Source of the DNA: Caldilineales bacterium
GTDB lineage: Bacteria > Chloroflexota > Anaerolineae > JAAEKA01
Assembly (NCBI GenBank): GCA_021463315.1
Contig: JAJTXO010000239.1
Coordinates: 1-6,383 of the forward strand
Length of the DNA stretch: 6,383 nt
Direction of reading: 5' to 3'
A program made the position numbers and the translations under genes. Positions 1 to 5,527 of the stretch are shown here, piece after piece (the stretch's first letter is position 1; the number at the start of each line of letters is the position of its first letter). The notes under the pieces are model-generated. The model saw only the letters and a list, made by a program, of their open reading frames with translations. It was not told where the DNA came from and searched no databases.

Positions 1-19
1 GTGATCTTCGGCCTGACAC
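1..19 (-). CDS. Start of an unidentified gene running off the left edge
   Basis: A GTG at 17-19 opens a frame read as (M)SGRRS before the window ends. The start is proposed because a strong Shine-Dalgarno sequence, AAGGAG (complement of 26-31), lies 6 nt upstream. It follows the stop of the preceding fragment on the same strand by 26 nt, which is operon-like spacing. Six codons say nothing about function; the call rests on ribosome binding site, spacing and strand agreement. Confidence 0.4.
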
Positions 20-45
20 AATCGTCTCCTTGTTCCGACAGCCAC

Positions 46-189
46 TCACTGGCAGTAACCTGCCTCTTTGCAGGTCTTAAGGTAGACTTCCAGGGTGCGT
101 TGTGCGTCCTGGTTTGCGACATCATCTTCGAGGGAGTAACCGGGAGTGTAGTGAACCCATTCGACTGGACACTGATCCGAGATAAGATT
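46..189 (-). pseudogene. C-terminal fragment of an unidentified protein, 5' end lost
   Basis: An open stretch of 47 codons ends at a TGA at 46-48 and has no plausible start; an in-frame TGA (190-192) lies immediately upstream. The peptide looks like real coding sequence: CPVEWVHYTPGYSLEDD, then an amphipathic stretch (ANQDAQRTLEVYLKTCKEAG) and a terminal YCQ. It has three cysteines, plus aromatic and acidic residues in a natural mixture. I do not recognise the family. The upstream part was probably removed by the insertion and decay that left the inverted repeat and transposase remnant beside it. The fragment may have been the last or next-to-last gene of the operon to its right. It could also be a chance open frame, since it is under 50 codons. 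Confidence 0.45.
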
Positions 190-235
190 TCAACTAATCT
201 CTTTCGCCACAAGCGTGTTCGGTTTGGCGGCGAGA

Positions 236-288
236 GCCTCGGGAGCGGCCGGAGCAGCCTCAAATATTGCGCCGGCCGCTCCCGAGGC
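236..288. repeat. Perfect 17-bp inverted repeat (long GC-rich hairpin)
   Basis: The left arm GCCTCGGGAGCGGCCGG (236-252) is the exact reverse complement of 272-288, with a 19-nt spacer. After one mismatch, a few further inner pairs (254-256 with 268-270) lengthen the stem. There is no T tract on either side, so a classical intrinsic terminator is not supported. The right arm ends exactly where transposase homology stops (289). This suggests an inserted or rearranged element end, or a REP-like palindrome. Confidence 0.8.
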
Positions 289-540
289 GGCTTCCTCCGC
301 AAAATCCTGATACGCATGGAGGTAAACCTCTTCCTCCTAGAGCGTCCGCATGAAGCGTTCCGCGTAGGCGTTCCCGGTCGGCTGGCCTTGGGCCGACATG
401 CTGATCTGCACGCTGGTGGCCCGCAGGAGCTCCGTATAGCCATCGGCGGCATATTGCACACCCTGGTCGGAGCGATGAATCTCCGGCCTGGCGCTACGCA
501 ACGCCCGCTGCAAGGCCGCTTTGGGCAGTTCCTGGCTCAC
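289..540 (-). pseudogene. IS3-family transposase (OrfB, DDE/rve domain) remnant
   Basis: The translated piece carries the second half of an IS3-type integrase core: IHRSDQGVQYAADGY, SMSAQGQPTGNAYAERF and MRTL. The second catalytic Asp (D25 from the GTG at 540) and the catalytic Glu (E61, in AERF) are separated by 35 residues, the DD(35)E spacing of this family. The first catalytic Asp and the whole N-terminal half are missing. After MRTL a TAG stop (337-339) stands where intact relatives commonly have Lys, and homologous sequence continues in frame (EEEVYLHAYQDFAEE) until the hairpin at 288, so this is a nonsense change. An in-frame stop also lies just upstream of the GTG. I found no intact element ends around it. 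The 541-670 stretch up to the next gene shows no convincing gene. The remnant cannot encode an active transposase. Confidence 0.9.
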
Positions 541-670
541 GGGAATGCCAGCGCCTGGCGTTCCTCGTCACTCAGATCTGGCGCGTCCTGCCATGCCTTT
601 GACGCTGGAGGGCCCGCGTTGTGGGATCTTGTGTCCTTGTCGTGTCATGGCGCTCTGATCTTCCAGCTAT

Positions 671-1021
671 TCAGTTGACCGGAGCCTGTCCGGCGTCCGG
701 GTAGGTGAAATCCAGGTCGAAGTGTCCATTGCGCTGCAAGGTGAAGCGCGCCTTGATCCACGGCGCGTAGCCGGGCTTGCGGAGGCGACGGCGCAGCTCG
801 TCGAAGGCCAGATACAACTCCGCCGCAGCGTCGAAATCCCGGATGCTCTCCGGCGCGGCCGCCGGAACGTACCTGCCGTAGGTCAATCCGTTGTCATCCT
901 CTTCGATCTCAGCATAGGCCGTGGCGCTGAGCCACTCCTCGGGGATGGCGTCGACGATGAATTGGCCCATGGCCCGGTAGATCGCTTCGGTTGGCGTGTC
1001 GGTCAGGAAAAAAAAGTCCAT
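671..1021 (-). CDS. YezG-like immunity protein (DUF600 superfamily)
   Basis: This 116-residue soluble protein resembles the YezG immunity family, whose Bacillus member protects against an LXG-type toxin by binding it. Visible features are an N-terminal helix followed by IPEEW (26-30), an acidic strand with AYAEIEEDD (35-43), a helix with ELYLAFDELRRRLR (68-81), and the C-terminal signature APWIKARFTLQRNGHFDLDFTY (86-107). The last matches the family pattern of a PW, then a strand, then G-x-F-x-x-D-x-x-Y. Length is close to the usual 100-150 residues. The ATG is fixed by AGAGGA (complement of 1027-1032) 5 nt upstream. It begins 31 nt after the upstream lipoprotein stop, so it is probably the last intact gene of the operon. 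Codons 3-5 sit in a run of eight T (MDFFFLT), a possible slippage site. The family call is by motif only; no cognate toxin is in view. Confidence 0.72.
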   Translation of the reverse strand: MDFFFLTDTPTEAIYRAMGQFIVDAIPEEWLSATAYAEIEEDDNGLTYGRYVPAAAPESIRDFDAAAELYLAFDELRRRLRKPGYAPWIKARFTLQRNGHFDLDFTYPDAGQAPVN

Positions 1022-1052
1022 GGTGATCCTCTGGCGCGGCCGCGCCGTCAGC

Positions 1053-1682
1053 TCATGGCGATATCGGCAGCTCTTGCCAGCCGCCGCCGCGATCGATCCG
1101 GCATGTCATCTGCGAGAGGGCGTCCTCCGGCCGGGCGCAACGCAGTTTGGCGCCGTTGTTGCGCGATTGGGCGATAGTTTCAACGCCCAGCTCCTGCGTG
1201 AGCTGTTCGGCAACGCCCGAGGTGATCCGGCGCGCCTCGTCCTCGATCTGAGGGTCATAGAGGCCATCGTAGGGTTCGATTTGACCCTGCGGCACGAAGT
1301 AGCACCACGTGCCTTCGACCACGTGACAGAAGAGATCGATCGTCTCGCTGCCATCCTGACGATAAACATGGGCTGAGCCGTCCTCAAACAGCCGTTCGAC
1401 TGCGCCTGCGGTCAGGCTTATGCCGCCCATTCCCGGAACCGCCTCGGAGTCCTCCGCCAACTGACCGATGACGATGTAGCCGTTGCTGCTGCCGGGAGCC
1501 GCGCTGAGCGAGCTGTTGGTCTTGAGCTTGATGACCTGGCGTACATAGGTTGGCTCCTGCTGGCCGAGGTCCGACGAAGAACCACAGCCTACCAACAGGC
1601 TTCCGACCACGATCAGCCAGCTCAGCCAGACGACCCTATGTTGGCTACCTTTGACGAAAGATACGGAGGGCTGAAGAATCAT
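1053..1682 (-). CDS. Putative lipoprotein of unknown function, translationally coupled
   Basis: A 209-residue protein with a lipoprotein signal: a basic n-region (K11, R16), a hydrophobic stretch (18-32) and the lipobox LVGC with the lipidated cysteine at residue 33, followed by GSSSD. The mature part (about 177 residues) is acidic and mixed alpha/beta. It contains a beta-rich segment (GYIVIGQL, SAHVYRQDGSETIDLFCHVVEGTWCYFV), an acidic helix near 146-166, and two likely disulfide pairs, C119/C127 and C182/C194. I do not recognise a family. The start ATG overlaps the stop of the upstream membrane-protein gene by 4 nt (ATGA, 1679-1682) and has no strong ribosome binding site of its own, so translational coupling is likely. 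It is presumably anchored on the outer face of the cytoplasmic membrane. Its position between an STM3941-like protein and a YezG-like protein suggests an immunity or accessory role, but that is inference. Confidence 0.85.
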   Translation of the reverse strand: MILQPSVSFVKGSQHRVVWLSWLIVVGSLLVGCGSSSDLGQQEPTYVRQVIKLKTNSSLSAAPGSSNGYIVIGQLAEDSEAVPGMGGISLTAGAVERLFEDGSAHVYRQDGSETIDLFCHVVEGTWCYFVPQGQIEPYDGLYDPQIEDEARRITSGVAEQLTQELGVETIAQSRNNGAKLRCARPEDALSQMTCRIDRGGGWQELPISP

Positions 1683-2203
1683 AAGTCACTCACATACTGC
1701 TGGATGGTGCGGGCCGCTCGCTGGAAATCCCTGGGATCGGCAAGGCTCAGATCGAGCGTTACATCTGCCGAGTATAGACCGCTACGTTTGCTGAGTCGTT
1801 CCAGTGCAGCATATTTCTGAGGGTCCAGCATCTTCAGATGAATATACTGGCCCGTCAGGCCGGCTTGTTGGCTCGTGACAGACACTGACAGGATGTCGGC
1901 AAACGGGATATCGACCCTGCGGCGACAATCGGTCAGGCCATCGGGCTGCAAGTGCAAGATCGGCCGGCTGGCCACATACGCCATGACAGCCAAACCTATG
2001 CTGCCAAACAAGATGGCCAGCAGGCCCACAACGCCTTGACCTGCCTCAGACCACAGTAAAACCGATTTGGCTGGCGGCGGAAGCAGCAACATCAGGGCGC
2101 CGACAATCACGAAACCGCTACTGGCGGCGACTGCCAAGGCCTGCCGCCGCCAACTGCCACGGACTGTAAGGACGTCTGGTGAAGCTGGTGACTCCGGGTT
2201 CAT
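1679..2203 (-). CDS. Two-TM protein with cytoplasmic PH-like domain, STM3941-like
   Basis: A 174-residue membrane protein. A polar N-terminus precedes two TM helices (about 21-42, AVAASSGFVIVGALMLLL; and 56-78, GVVGLLAILFGSIGLAVMAYV). Then comes PILHLQPDGLTD and a PH-like beta domain with the I-P-F-A-D-I-L-S-V motif (99-107), a charged loop, a strand VTLDLSLA and a closing helix (157-171). This layout is that of the STM3941 family, small membrane proteins with a PH-like domain of unknown biochemical role. The start is the ATG at 2201-2203, with a modest GGA 7 nt upstream. A longer frame to 2248 exists, but its 15 extra residues (with CLCPGC) overlap no better ribosome binding site and disturb the family-like N-terminus. 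The gene overlaps the next one by 4 nt. The family name rests on topology and motif likeness. Confidence 0.75.
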   Translation of the reverse strand: MNPESPASPDVLTVRGSWRRQALAVAASSGFVIVGALMLLLPPPAKSVLLWSEAGQGVVGLLAILFGSIGLAVMAYVASRPILHLQPDGLTDCRRRVDIPFADILSVSVTSQQAGLTGQYIHLKMLDPQKYAALERLSKRSGLYSADVTLDLSLADPRDFQRAARTIQQYVSDL

Positions 2204-2276
2204 TTCACCATCCGAAACGCAACCAGGGCAGAGACAACTGCTCGGCACAAGGTCGCAAGGCCATGGCGCAAACCGC

Positions 2277-2789
2277 TCACGTGTTGTAGACCTGCAAATG
2301 GACCCGCACCATGCCGTTCTCCAGCTCCCTCACCACGATATTGTAATATGTTGCCCCTATCTGTTGATGGACGCCGCTGAAGTCGCTCCCCAAATCCCCG
2401 GTCGCCGGCGGCGCCCACCAGTCGGCCGCCTCGGGCAGCGGCGGACCGGAAGAATAATGCGGTGAATAGCCCGGCTCCAGCGGCTCGGTGATGCCCAGGT
2501 CGGCCAGCCAGGCGACGACATCTTCCCGTGGCGCGTCGAAGCGGGCGATGACGATTGTGTCCAGCGCCGACTCGCCGGCGACGTGCAGCCCGGTCGCTCC
2601 GGTCGGGAAGGGCTGGCCGATGAAGTCCGCCGCCTGCTGCGCGTCCAAGGGCTCGCTCAGCAGCTCATCGAATGGAAGCCCCGGAAAGGGCTGCCGGTCC
2701 TGCGCCTGGCCGCAGCTCATAGCCACAGCGCTCAGCAGCGCCAATACGGCCAACAGCCGCGGGCCTCGATGGTGAAACTGGGTATGCAC
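2277..2789 (-). CDS. Putative lipoprotein of unknown function, first gene of the operon
   Basis: A 170-residue protein starting at GTG (2787-2789), with AGGAG (complement of 2799-2803) 9 nt upstream. Residues 8-26 form a lipoprotein signal: R-rich n-region, hydrophobic LLAVLALLSAVAM, and a lipobox-like AMSC with cysteine 26. M at -2 is not ideal but acceptable. The mature part is acidic and alpha/beta. It has a Pro-rich stretch (FPGLPF), a helix DAQQAADFIG, the segment DTIVIARFDAPREDVVAWLADLGI (77-100), which looks like a strand followed by a helix, an aromatic/Pro segment (PHYSSGPPLPEAADWWAPP), and a C-terminal hairpin, NIVVRELENGMVRVHLQVY. The only cysteine is the lipid-attachment one. No family is recognised. 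It is the first gene behind a clear promoter and is separated from the next by 73 nt. An extracytoplasmic role is likely; an immunity role is only suggested by the neighbours. Confidence 0.82.
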   Translation of the reverse strand: MHTQFHHRGPRLLAVLALLSAVAMSCGQAQDRQPFPGLPFDELLSEPLDAQQAADFIGQPFPTGATGLHVAGESALDTIVIARFDAPREDVVAWLADLGITEPLEPGYSPHYSSGPPLPEAADWWAPPATGDLGSDFSGVHQQIGATYYNIVVRELENGMVRVHLQVYNT

Positions 2790-2856
2790 AGCACGTTGCT
2801 CCTACTCCGAACGATGGATCATCCCGATGCTCTCGTCGTCGCCACTGTCATCTGGG

Positions 2857-2884
2857 ATTATAGCCAGCGCGTTGGGTTGGTCAA
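2857..2884 (-). promoter_or_regulatory. Sigma70-type promoter for the four-gene operon
   Basis: On the minus strand, TTGACC (complement of 2879-2884) and a perfect TATAAT (complement of 2857-2862) are separated by 16 nt. Transcription would begin near 2850, giving a leader of about 60 nt before the GTG at 2789. It faces the lipoprotein, PH-like, lipoprotein and immunity genes, and separates them transcriptionally from the zinc-ribbon gene to the right. Confidence 0.75.
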
Positions 2885-2946
2885 GTCGAGTCGTAGGCGA
2901 TCAGGCCATGGCAGGCGCCCGTCACAACAGCCGCTGCAACGACCAG

Positions 2947-3034
2947 TGGCCCCGTTTTCGATGGTCAACGTGCAGGGTCGAAAGCCAACCTGGCCCTCCT
3001 TTCGATTGTCAACTGGCCCTGTTTTCGTTTGACA
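2947..3034 (-). repeat. Cluster of ~22-bp repeats resembling an IS21-family terminus
   Basis: Three copies of a 21-23-bp unit of the form TGGCCC-N3-TTTCG-N-TTGTCAAC read on the plus strand: 2947-2969, 2991-3013 and 3014-3034. The first two copies are 44 bp apart, twice the unit length; the 21 bp between them (2970-2990) holds GGGTCGAAAGCCAACC, which looks like the unit in opposite orientation. Viewed on the minus strand, the block starts TGTCAAACGAAAACAGGG. IS21-family elements typically have TG-starting ends carrying several such repeats bound by IstA. No istA or istB coding remains nearby and I found no opposite end. It could be a solo end, a deletion scar or an unrelated repeat. Confidence 0.5.
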
Positions 3035-3056
3035 AAAACACTGCGGATCGATCGGA

Positions 3057-5192
3057 TCAGTTGCAAGAAACCTGATACCAGTCCACAACGGCGCGAATGC
3101 GCCCTGCATCCTCGAACCTGACCACAAACCTCTCACTCTTGATGCGCGGGCCAGTCAGCCACAAAGTGTAGTAGATAGCGTCGGGTGGAAACGCAGTCAG
3201 CGCGGTGACCTCGTAGCCGCCATCCTGATTGATCACGAAATCGCGCTTGTATTGCTGGGTGGCTGGCGGCCCCTCGATGTGGATGTTGCCGAAGCTGAGC
3301 CGTCCGTCGTTGGTGTAAGCAATTCCAACCACTTCGCCACAGCACCCCTTGTGGTCTTCGAAGTGACGCAGACGCGGCTCGAAGCACAACTGCGGAACGG
3401 CGGTCGGCGGAGGGACTGGCGTTGGCGTCGGTGTGGCGACGACTTCGACGCCTCCTTCGTTCAACAGAATAACGCGAGATGTAAAAACGGTATTGTCCTT
3501 CTGATCGTTTCCTCGGGCCGAGGTCACGAAATAGATCTGATCACGTTGTTCGACAGTGAACGGATCAACCCTGAAAGTCAACCCATCGGTGTCATAAGGG
3601 CCAAGGCTGGCTCGCCAAAGCTCACGCTCAAAACCGTCCGTTTGATCGCTCTGTGGCCGGCGGAGCACGATGCGCAGGTCGACGCCATTGCCACCGTAGC
3701 CTGCGCCCTGCTCCTTGTGCGCGCGCCCCTCGATACCCAGCGTGCCCTGATAATTGCTGACCCACAGCCGCATGACGTCAGAGTTCCAACTGGGATAGCT
3801 CCCTTGTGCGCTCAGTCGCATCTCCGGATTGCGACCGCCTGTGGTCCAGCGATACCAACCGCCGTCGAGGGGAATCTGCTCGAACTCCAGGCTGCCAGGC
3901 GACTGGGATGCCACATAGAACCAGTGCTTCTCGCCCTGTTTCAGGCCGAAATCTGCCTCCGAGTCGGCGACGGTGAACTCGGCCGGCGGTGCGGGGGTGG
4001 ATGAGGCGATTTGCGCAGCTTGCGGTGGGTAGTTCAATTTGAGAACTTCGGCATACACCCACACCGTAGCGCCGCTGTCATTCCTGGTCTCCAGCCACTT
4101 GGCATCCTCGGAGCGGACGGTAATAGTGAATTCGGCGCCAGCTTCGACCATGGAAACAATAGGATAGTTGAGACCTGGACCCATGCGCAGATTGAGACGG
4201 CCTTCCTGGTCGTATCGCCCCGTCATGGCTCCCGGTGGAAGCGCGGTTGGCGTCGCCGTAGGAAGCGGCGTGGCCGTGGGTGTCGCCGTCGGAGCTGCGC
4301 AGTCAACCAGCCGGTTGCCCGCTTCCATACGGGTCGGATCGAGCGCACGCGCCCTCAGATACCATTCTCGCCCACCGTCGTAGTCTTGTTCAGCGCAAGC
4401 GGCGTCCCCTTGCTGCAAGTAGGCATCATAGAGCAAGTTGCCTTGCCGGCCGGCCGCAAAATCGCCACCTTGCAGCGGCTGCAACAGCTCGATGGCGCGG
4501 CTGGCCTGGCCGGACAGCAACAGGTCTTCGGCGTCGAAGTAATTCTGCCAGCTGACGCGCTCTGCCAGGCCAGGGTCATCAGGGCTGACATCGGCCAGAC
4601 AACTCAGCGCATCCAACACATCCCTGCCCGCTTGAGCCGCTGCTTGCTCATACCACGAACGACAGCCACCGAGCAATTGCTGGCGCACCTCGGCGGTGTG
4701 AAAGTCGGGCGATTGGCTGCGCAGCGACTGCAACAACGCGACGGCCCCAGGCGTGTCGCCTGCTTCTGTCGCTGCCTGTGCGTCGGCCCAGAGCATCTCT
4801 GCGTCGCTGCTGGCAGCCACCGGAATAGACGTTTCGGCGGGAGGAGTGACAGAGGCGTCACCCGCGAGGAGTCCACCCTGTGTTGCCGCCCAGACGACGG
4901 CCGCGGCAAGGGCCAGTAGCATGAGAGTCAAGAGCGCCCATAGCCCGGCGCGTTTCCGCGCCGGCTGCGCGCCTGCCCCCGTGGGGAGCGGGGGTTCGGC
5001 TGGCCCGGCGCGTTTCGATGGAGTGGTTGGGATGTCGCCCTGCGCCACATGGCCACATTTGGCGCAGAAACGGTGCTCAGGCTTGATCGGCGCTTGACAA
5101 TTGGGGCAACGAGGAACAGCCAGCGCCTGACCGCACGTTCCACAAAAACGGGCATCCTCGCGCACCTCAGCACGGCAGCTAGGACATTCCAT
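3057..5192 (-). CDS. Membrane protein: double zinc ribbon, TM, TPR-like, SH3, beta-rich ectodomain
   Basis: A 711-residue modular protein. Residues 1-50 are a double zinc ribbon with four CxxC pairs (C3/C6, C17/C20, C29/C32, C43/C46), expected in the cytoplasm. After a Pro/Ala/Arg linker, one TM helix spans about 84-105. Outside, 130-298 is helical and TPR-like (AEMLWADAQAATEAGDTPGAV; YDGGREWYLRARALDPTRME). Then come a TATPTATPLPTATPTALP linker (301-319), a bacterial SH3 domain (325-387, LNLRMGPGLNYPIVSMVEAG), a beta-rich domain (405-580, DFGLKQGEKHWFYV, RLWVSNYQGTLGIEG), a second Thr-Pro linker (587-600), and a C-terminal beta domain (601-711) with C603, C617, C618 and C710. The start has GGAGA 6 nt upstream. 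It lies 20 nt behind the small gene and is probably co-transcribed with it. The fold points to an envelope-anchored, wall- or glycan-binding sensor or scaffold. No catalytic motif is seen. The last domain is not recognised. Confidence 0.9.
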   Translation of the reverse strand: MECPSCRAEVREDARFCGTCGQALAVPRCPNCQAPIKPEHRFCAKCGHVAQGDIPTTPSKRAGPAEPPLPTGAGAQPARKRAGLWALLTLMLLALAAAVVWAATQGGLLAGDASVTPPAETSIPVAASSDAEMLWADAQAATEAGDTPGAVALLQSLRSQSPDFHTAEVRQQLLGGCRSWYEQAAAQAGRDVLDALSCLADVSPDDPGLAERVSWQNYFDAEDLLLSGQASRAIELLQPLQGGDFAAGRQGNLLYDAYLQQGDAACAEQDYDGGREWYLRARALDPTRMEAGNRLVDCAAPTATPTATPLPTATPTALPPGAMTGRYDQEGRLNLRMGPGLNYPIVSMVEAGAEFTITVRSEDAKWLETRNDSGATVWVYAEVLKLNYPPQAAQIASSTPAPPAEFTVADSEADFGLKQGEKHWFYVASQSPGSLEFEQIPLDGGWYRWTTGGRNPEMRLSAQGSYPSWNSDVMRLWVSNYQGTLGIEGRAHKEQGAGYGGNGVDLRIVLRRPQSDQTDGFERELWRASLGPYDTDGLTFRVDPFTVEQRDQIYFVTSARGNDQKDNTVFTSRVILLNEGGVEVVATPTPTPVPPPTAVPQLCFEPRLRHFEDHKGCCGEVVGIAYTNDGRLSFGNIHIEGPPATQQYKRDFVINQDGGYEVTALTAFPPDAIYYTLWLTGPRIKSERFVVRFEDAGRIRAVVDWYQVSCN

Positions 5193-5212
5193 TGCAGGTC
5201 TCCGATCAGTTT

Positions 5213-5380
5213 TCAGGCAACCTGAACGCCCTGGATGGCGTGGGTTGCCTTCTGCCCAAGATACTCGCTTGGTCTGGGCTTATCCGAGGCGGCATCCAGC
5301 CTCGACCAGACGTCCTTGATCGCGGTCCCGGCCAAGCGAGTCACGCTGAGCGCGGAGTCAACAGTCGTTTTCTCCACCAT
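5213..5380 (-). CDS. Small protein of unknown function, 55 residues
   Basis: A short gene starting ATG at 5378-5380 and ending TGA at 5213-5215. It is supported by a good ribosome binding site, AAAGGA (complement of 5388-5393), 7 nt upstream, and by a tight fit: 20 nt to the next gene and, once the inserted element is subtracted, about 22 nt from the stop of the previous gene. The protein begins MVEKTTVDSALSVTRLAG and continues with a probable amphipathic helix (AIKDVWSRLDAAS) and a Lys/Arg/Pro-containing segment before ending in QGVQVA. It has no signal peptide, TM segment or cysteine, so it is probably cytoplasmic. It could partner the zinc-ribbon head of the following membrane protein, but nothing in the sequence proves this. 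No family is recognised. Confidence 0.65.
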   Translation of the reverse strand: MVEKTTVDSALSVTRLAGTAIKDVWSRLDAASDKPRPSEYLGQKATHAIQGVQVA

Positions 5381-5387
5381 CGCACCA

Positions 5388-5393
5388 TCCTTT
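5388..5393 (-). promoter_or_regulatory. Ribosome binding site that fixes the small-gene start
   Basis: The minus strand reads AAAGGA, 7 nt before the ATG at 5380. A second ATG lies 4 nt nearer in another frame but gives only 15 codons before a stop, so the 5380 start is preferred. Confidence 0.65.
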
Positions 5394-5398
5394 CATCG

Positions 5399-5406
5399 GC
5401 GGTCAC
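5399..5406. repeat. Target-site duplication, left copy (GCGGTCAC)
   Basis: Eight bases identical to 5520-5527 that directly border the terminal inverted repeat. This is the signature of a staggered-cut transposition event. Confidence 0.8.
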
Positions 5407-5519
5407 GTATCATCTCAATAGATTGGGGAAGACTTCCGAAGTCTTATGGACTGTGAGCTCGTTTTGAACAAACCTGCGCAGACTTCGGAAGTCTCGATCC
5501 CGGTTTTTTGAGATGATAC
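5407..5519. mobile_element. 113-bp MITE-like non-autonomous element
   Basis: The element starts with GTATCATCTCAA (5407-5418) and ends with its exact reverse complement (5508-5519), a perfect 12-bp terminal inverted repeat. It is flanked by 8-bp direct repeats, GCGGTCAC. Just inside each end is a 15-bp palindrome, AGACTTCCGAAGTCT at 5430-5444 and its mirror copy AGACTTCGGAAGTCT at 5480-5494, 11 and 13 bp from the terminal repeat. Each subterminal palindrome can form a 7-bp hairpin. There is no coding capacity. The 8-bp duplication fits several DDE transposase families, so the mobilising family cannot be named. It separates the truncated SH3 gene from the small gene and adds 121 bp to what was about 22 bp. 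Confidence 0.85.
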
Positions 5520-5527
5520 GCGGTCAC
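5520..5527. repeat. Target-site duplication, right copy, containing the stop codon of the SH3 gene
   Basis: A second copy of GCGGTCAC. On the minus strand it reads GTGACCGC and includes the TGA (5524-5526) that ends the upstream gene, so the insertion preserved the reading frame end. Confidence 0.8.

Noticed and set aside
236..288. Intrinsic terminator
   Set aside because: A strong stem, but no T tract follows on either strand and the 19-nt loop is long.
1..678. Plus-strand open frame of 225 codons
   Set aside because: It runs antisense through the transposase remnant, the hairpin and the C-terminal fragment, and its composition is that of a shadow frame in GC-rich DNA.
722..1376. Plus-strand frames opposite the immunity and lipoprotein genes
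   Set aside because: Arg/Ala-rich shadow frames without ribosome binding sites. The minus-strand genes have motifs and starts.
2204..2248. Longer start for the PH-like membrane protein, adding a CLCPGC peptide
   Set aside because: The extension looks non-conserved and has no better ribosome binding site than the internal ATG at 2203.
2858..3136. Minus-strand frame of 92 codons across the intergenic repeats
   Set aside because: It overlaps the end of the zinc-ribbon gene out of phase and crosses the repeat block and the promoter. No ribosome binding site and no recognisable domain.
3252..4919. Long plus-strand frames of 250 and 302 codons
   Set aside because: Both are antisense to the 711-residue protein, whose zinc ribbons, TM helix and SH3 domain are clear. 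The antisense products show no domains.
5407..5519. CRISPR or tandem repeat array
   Set aside because: Only two mirror-image copies, with terminal inverted repeats and a target duplication, which fits a transposable element and not an array.
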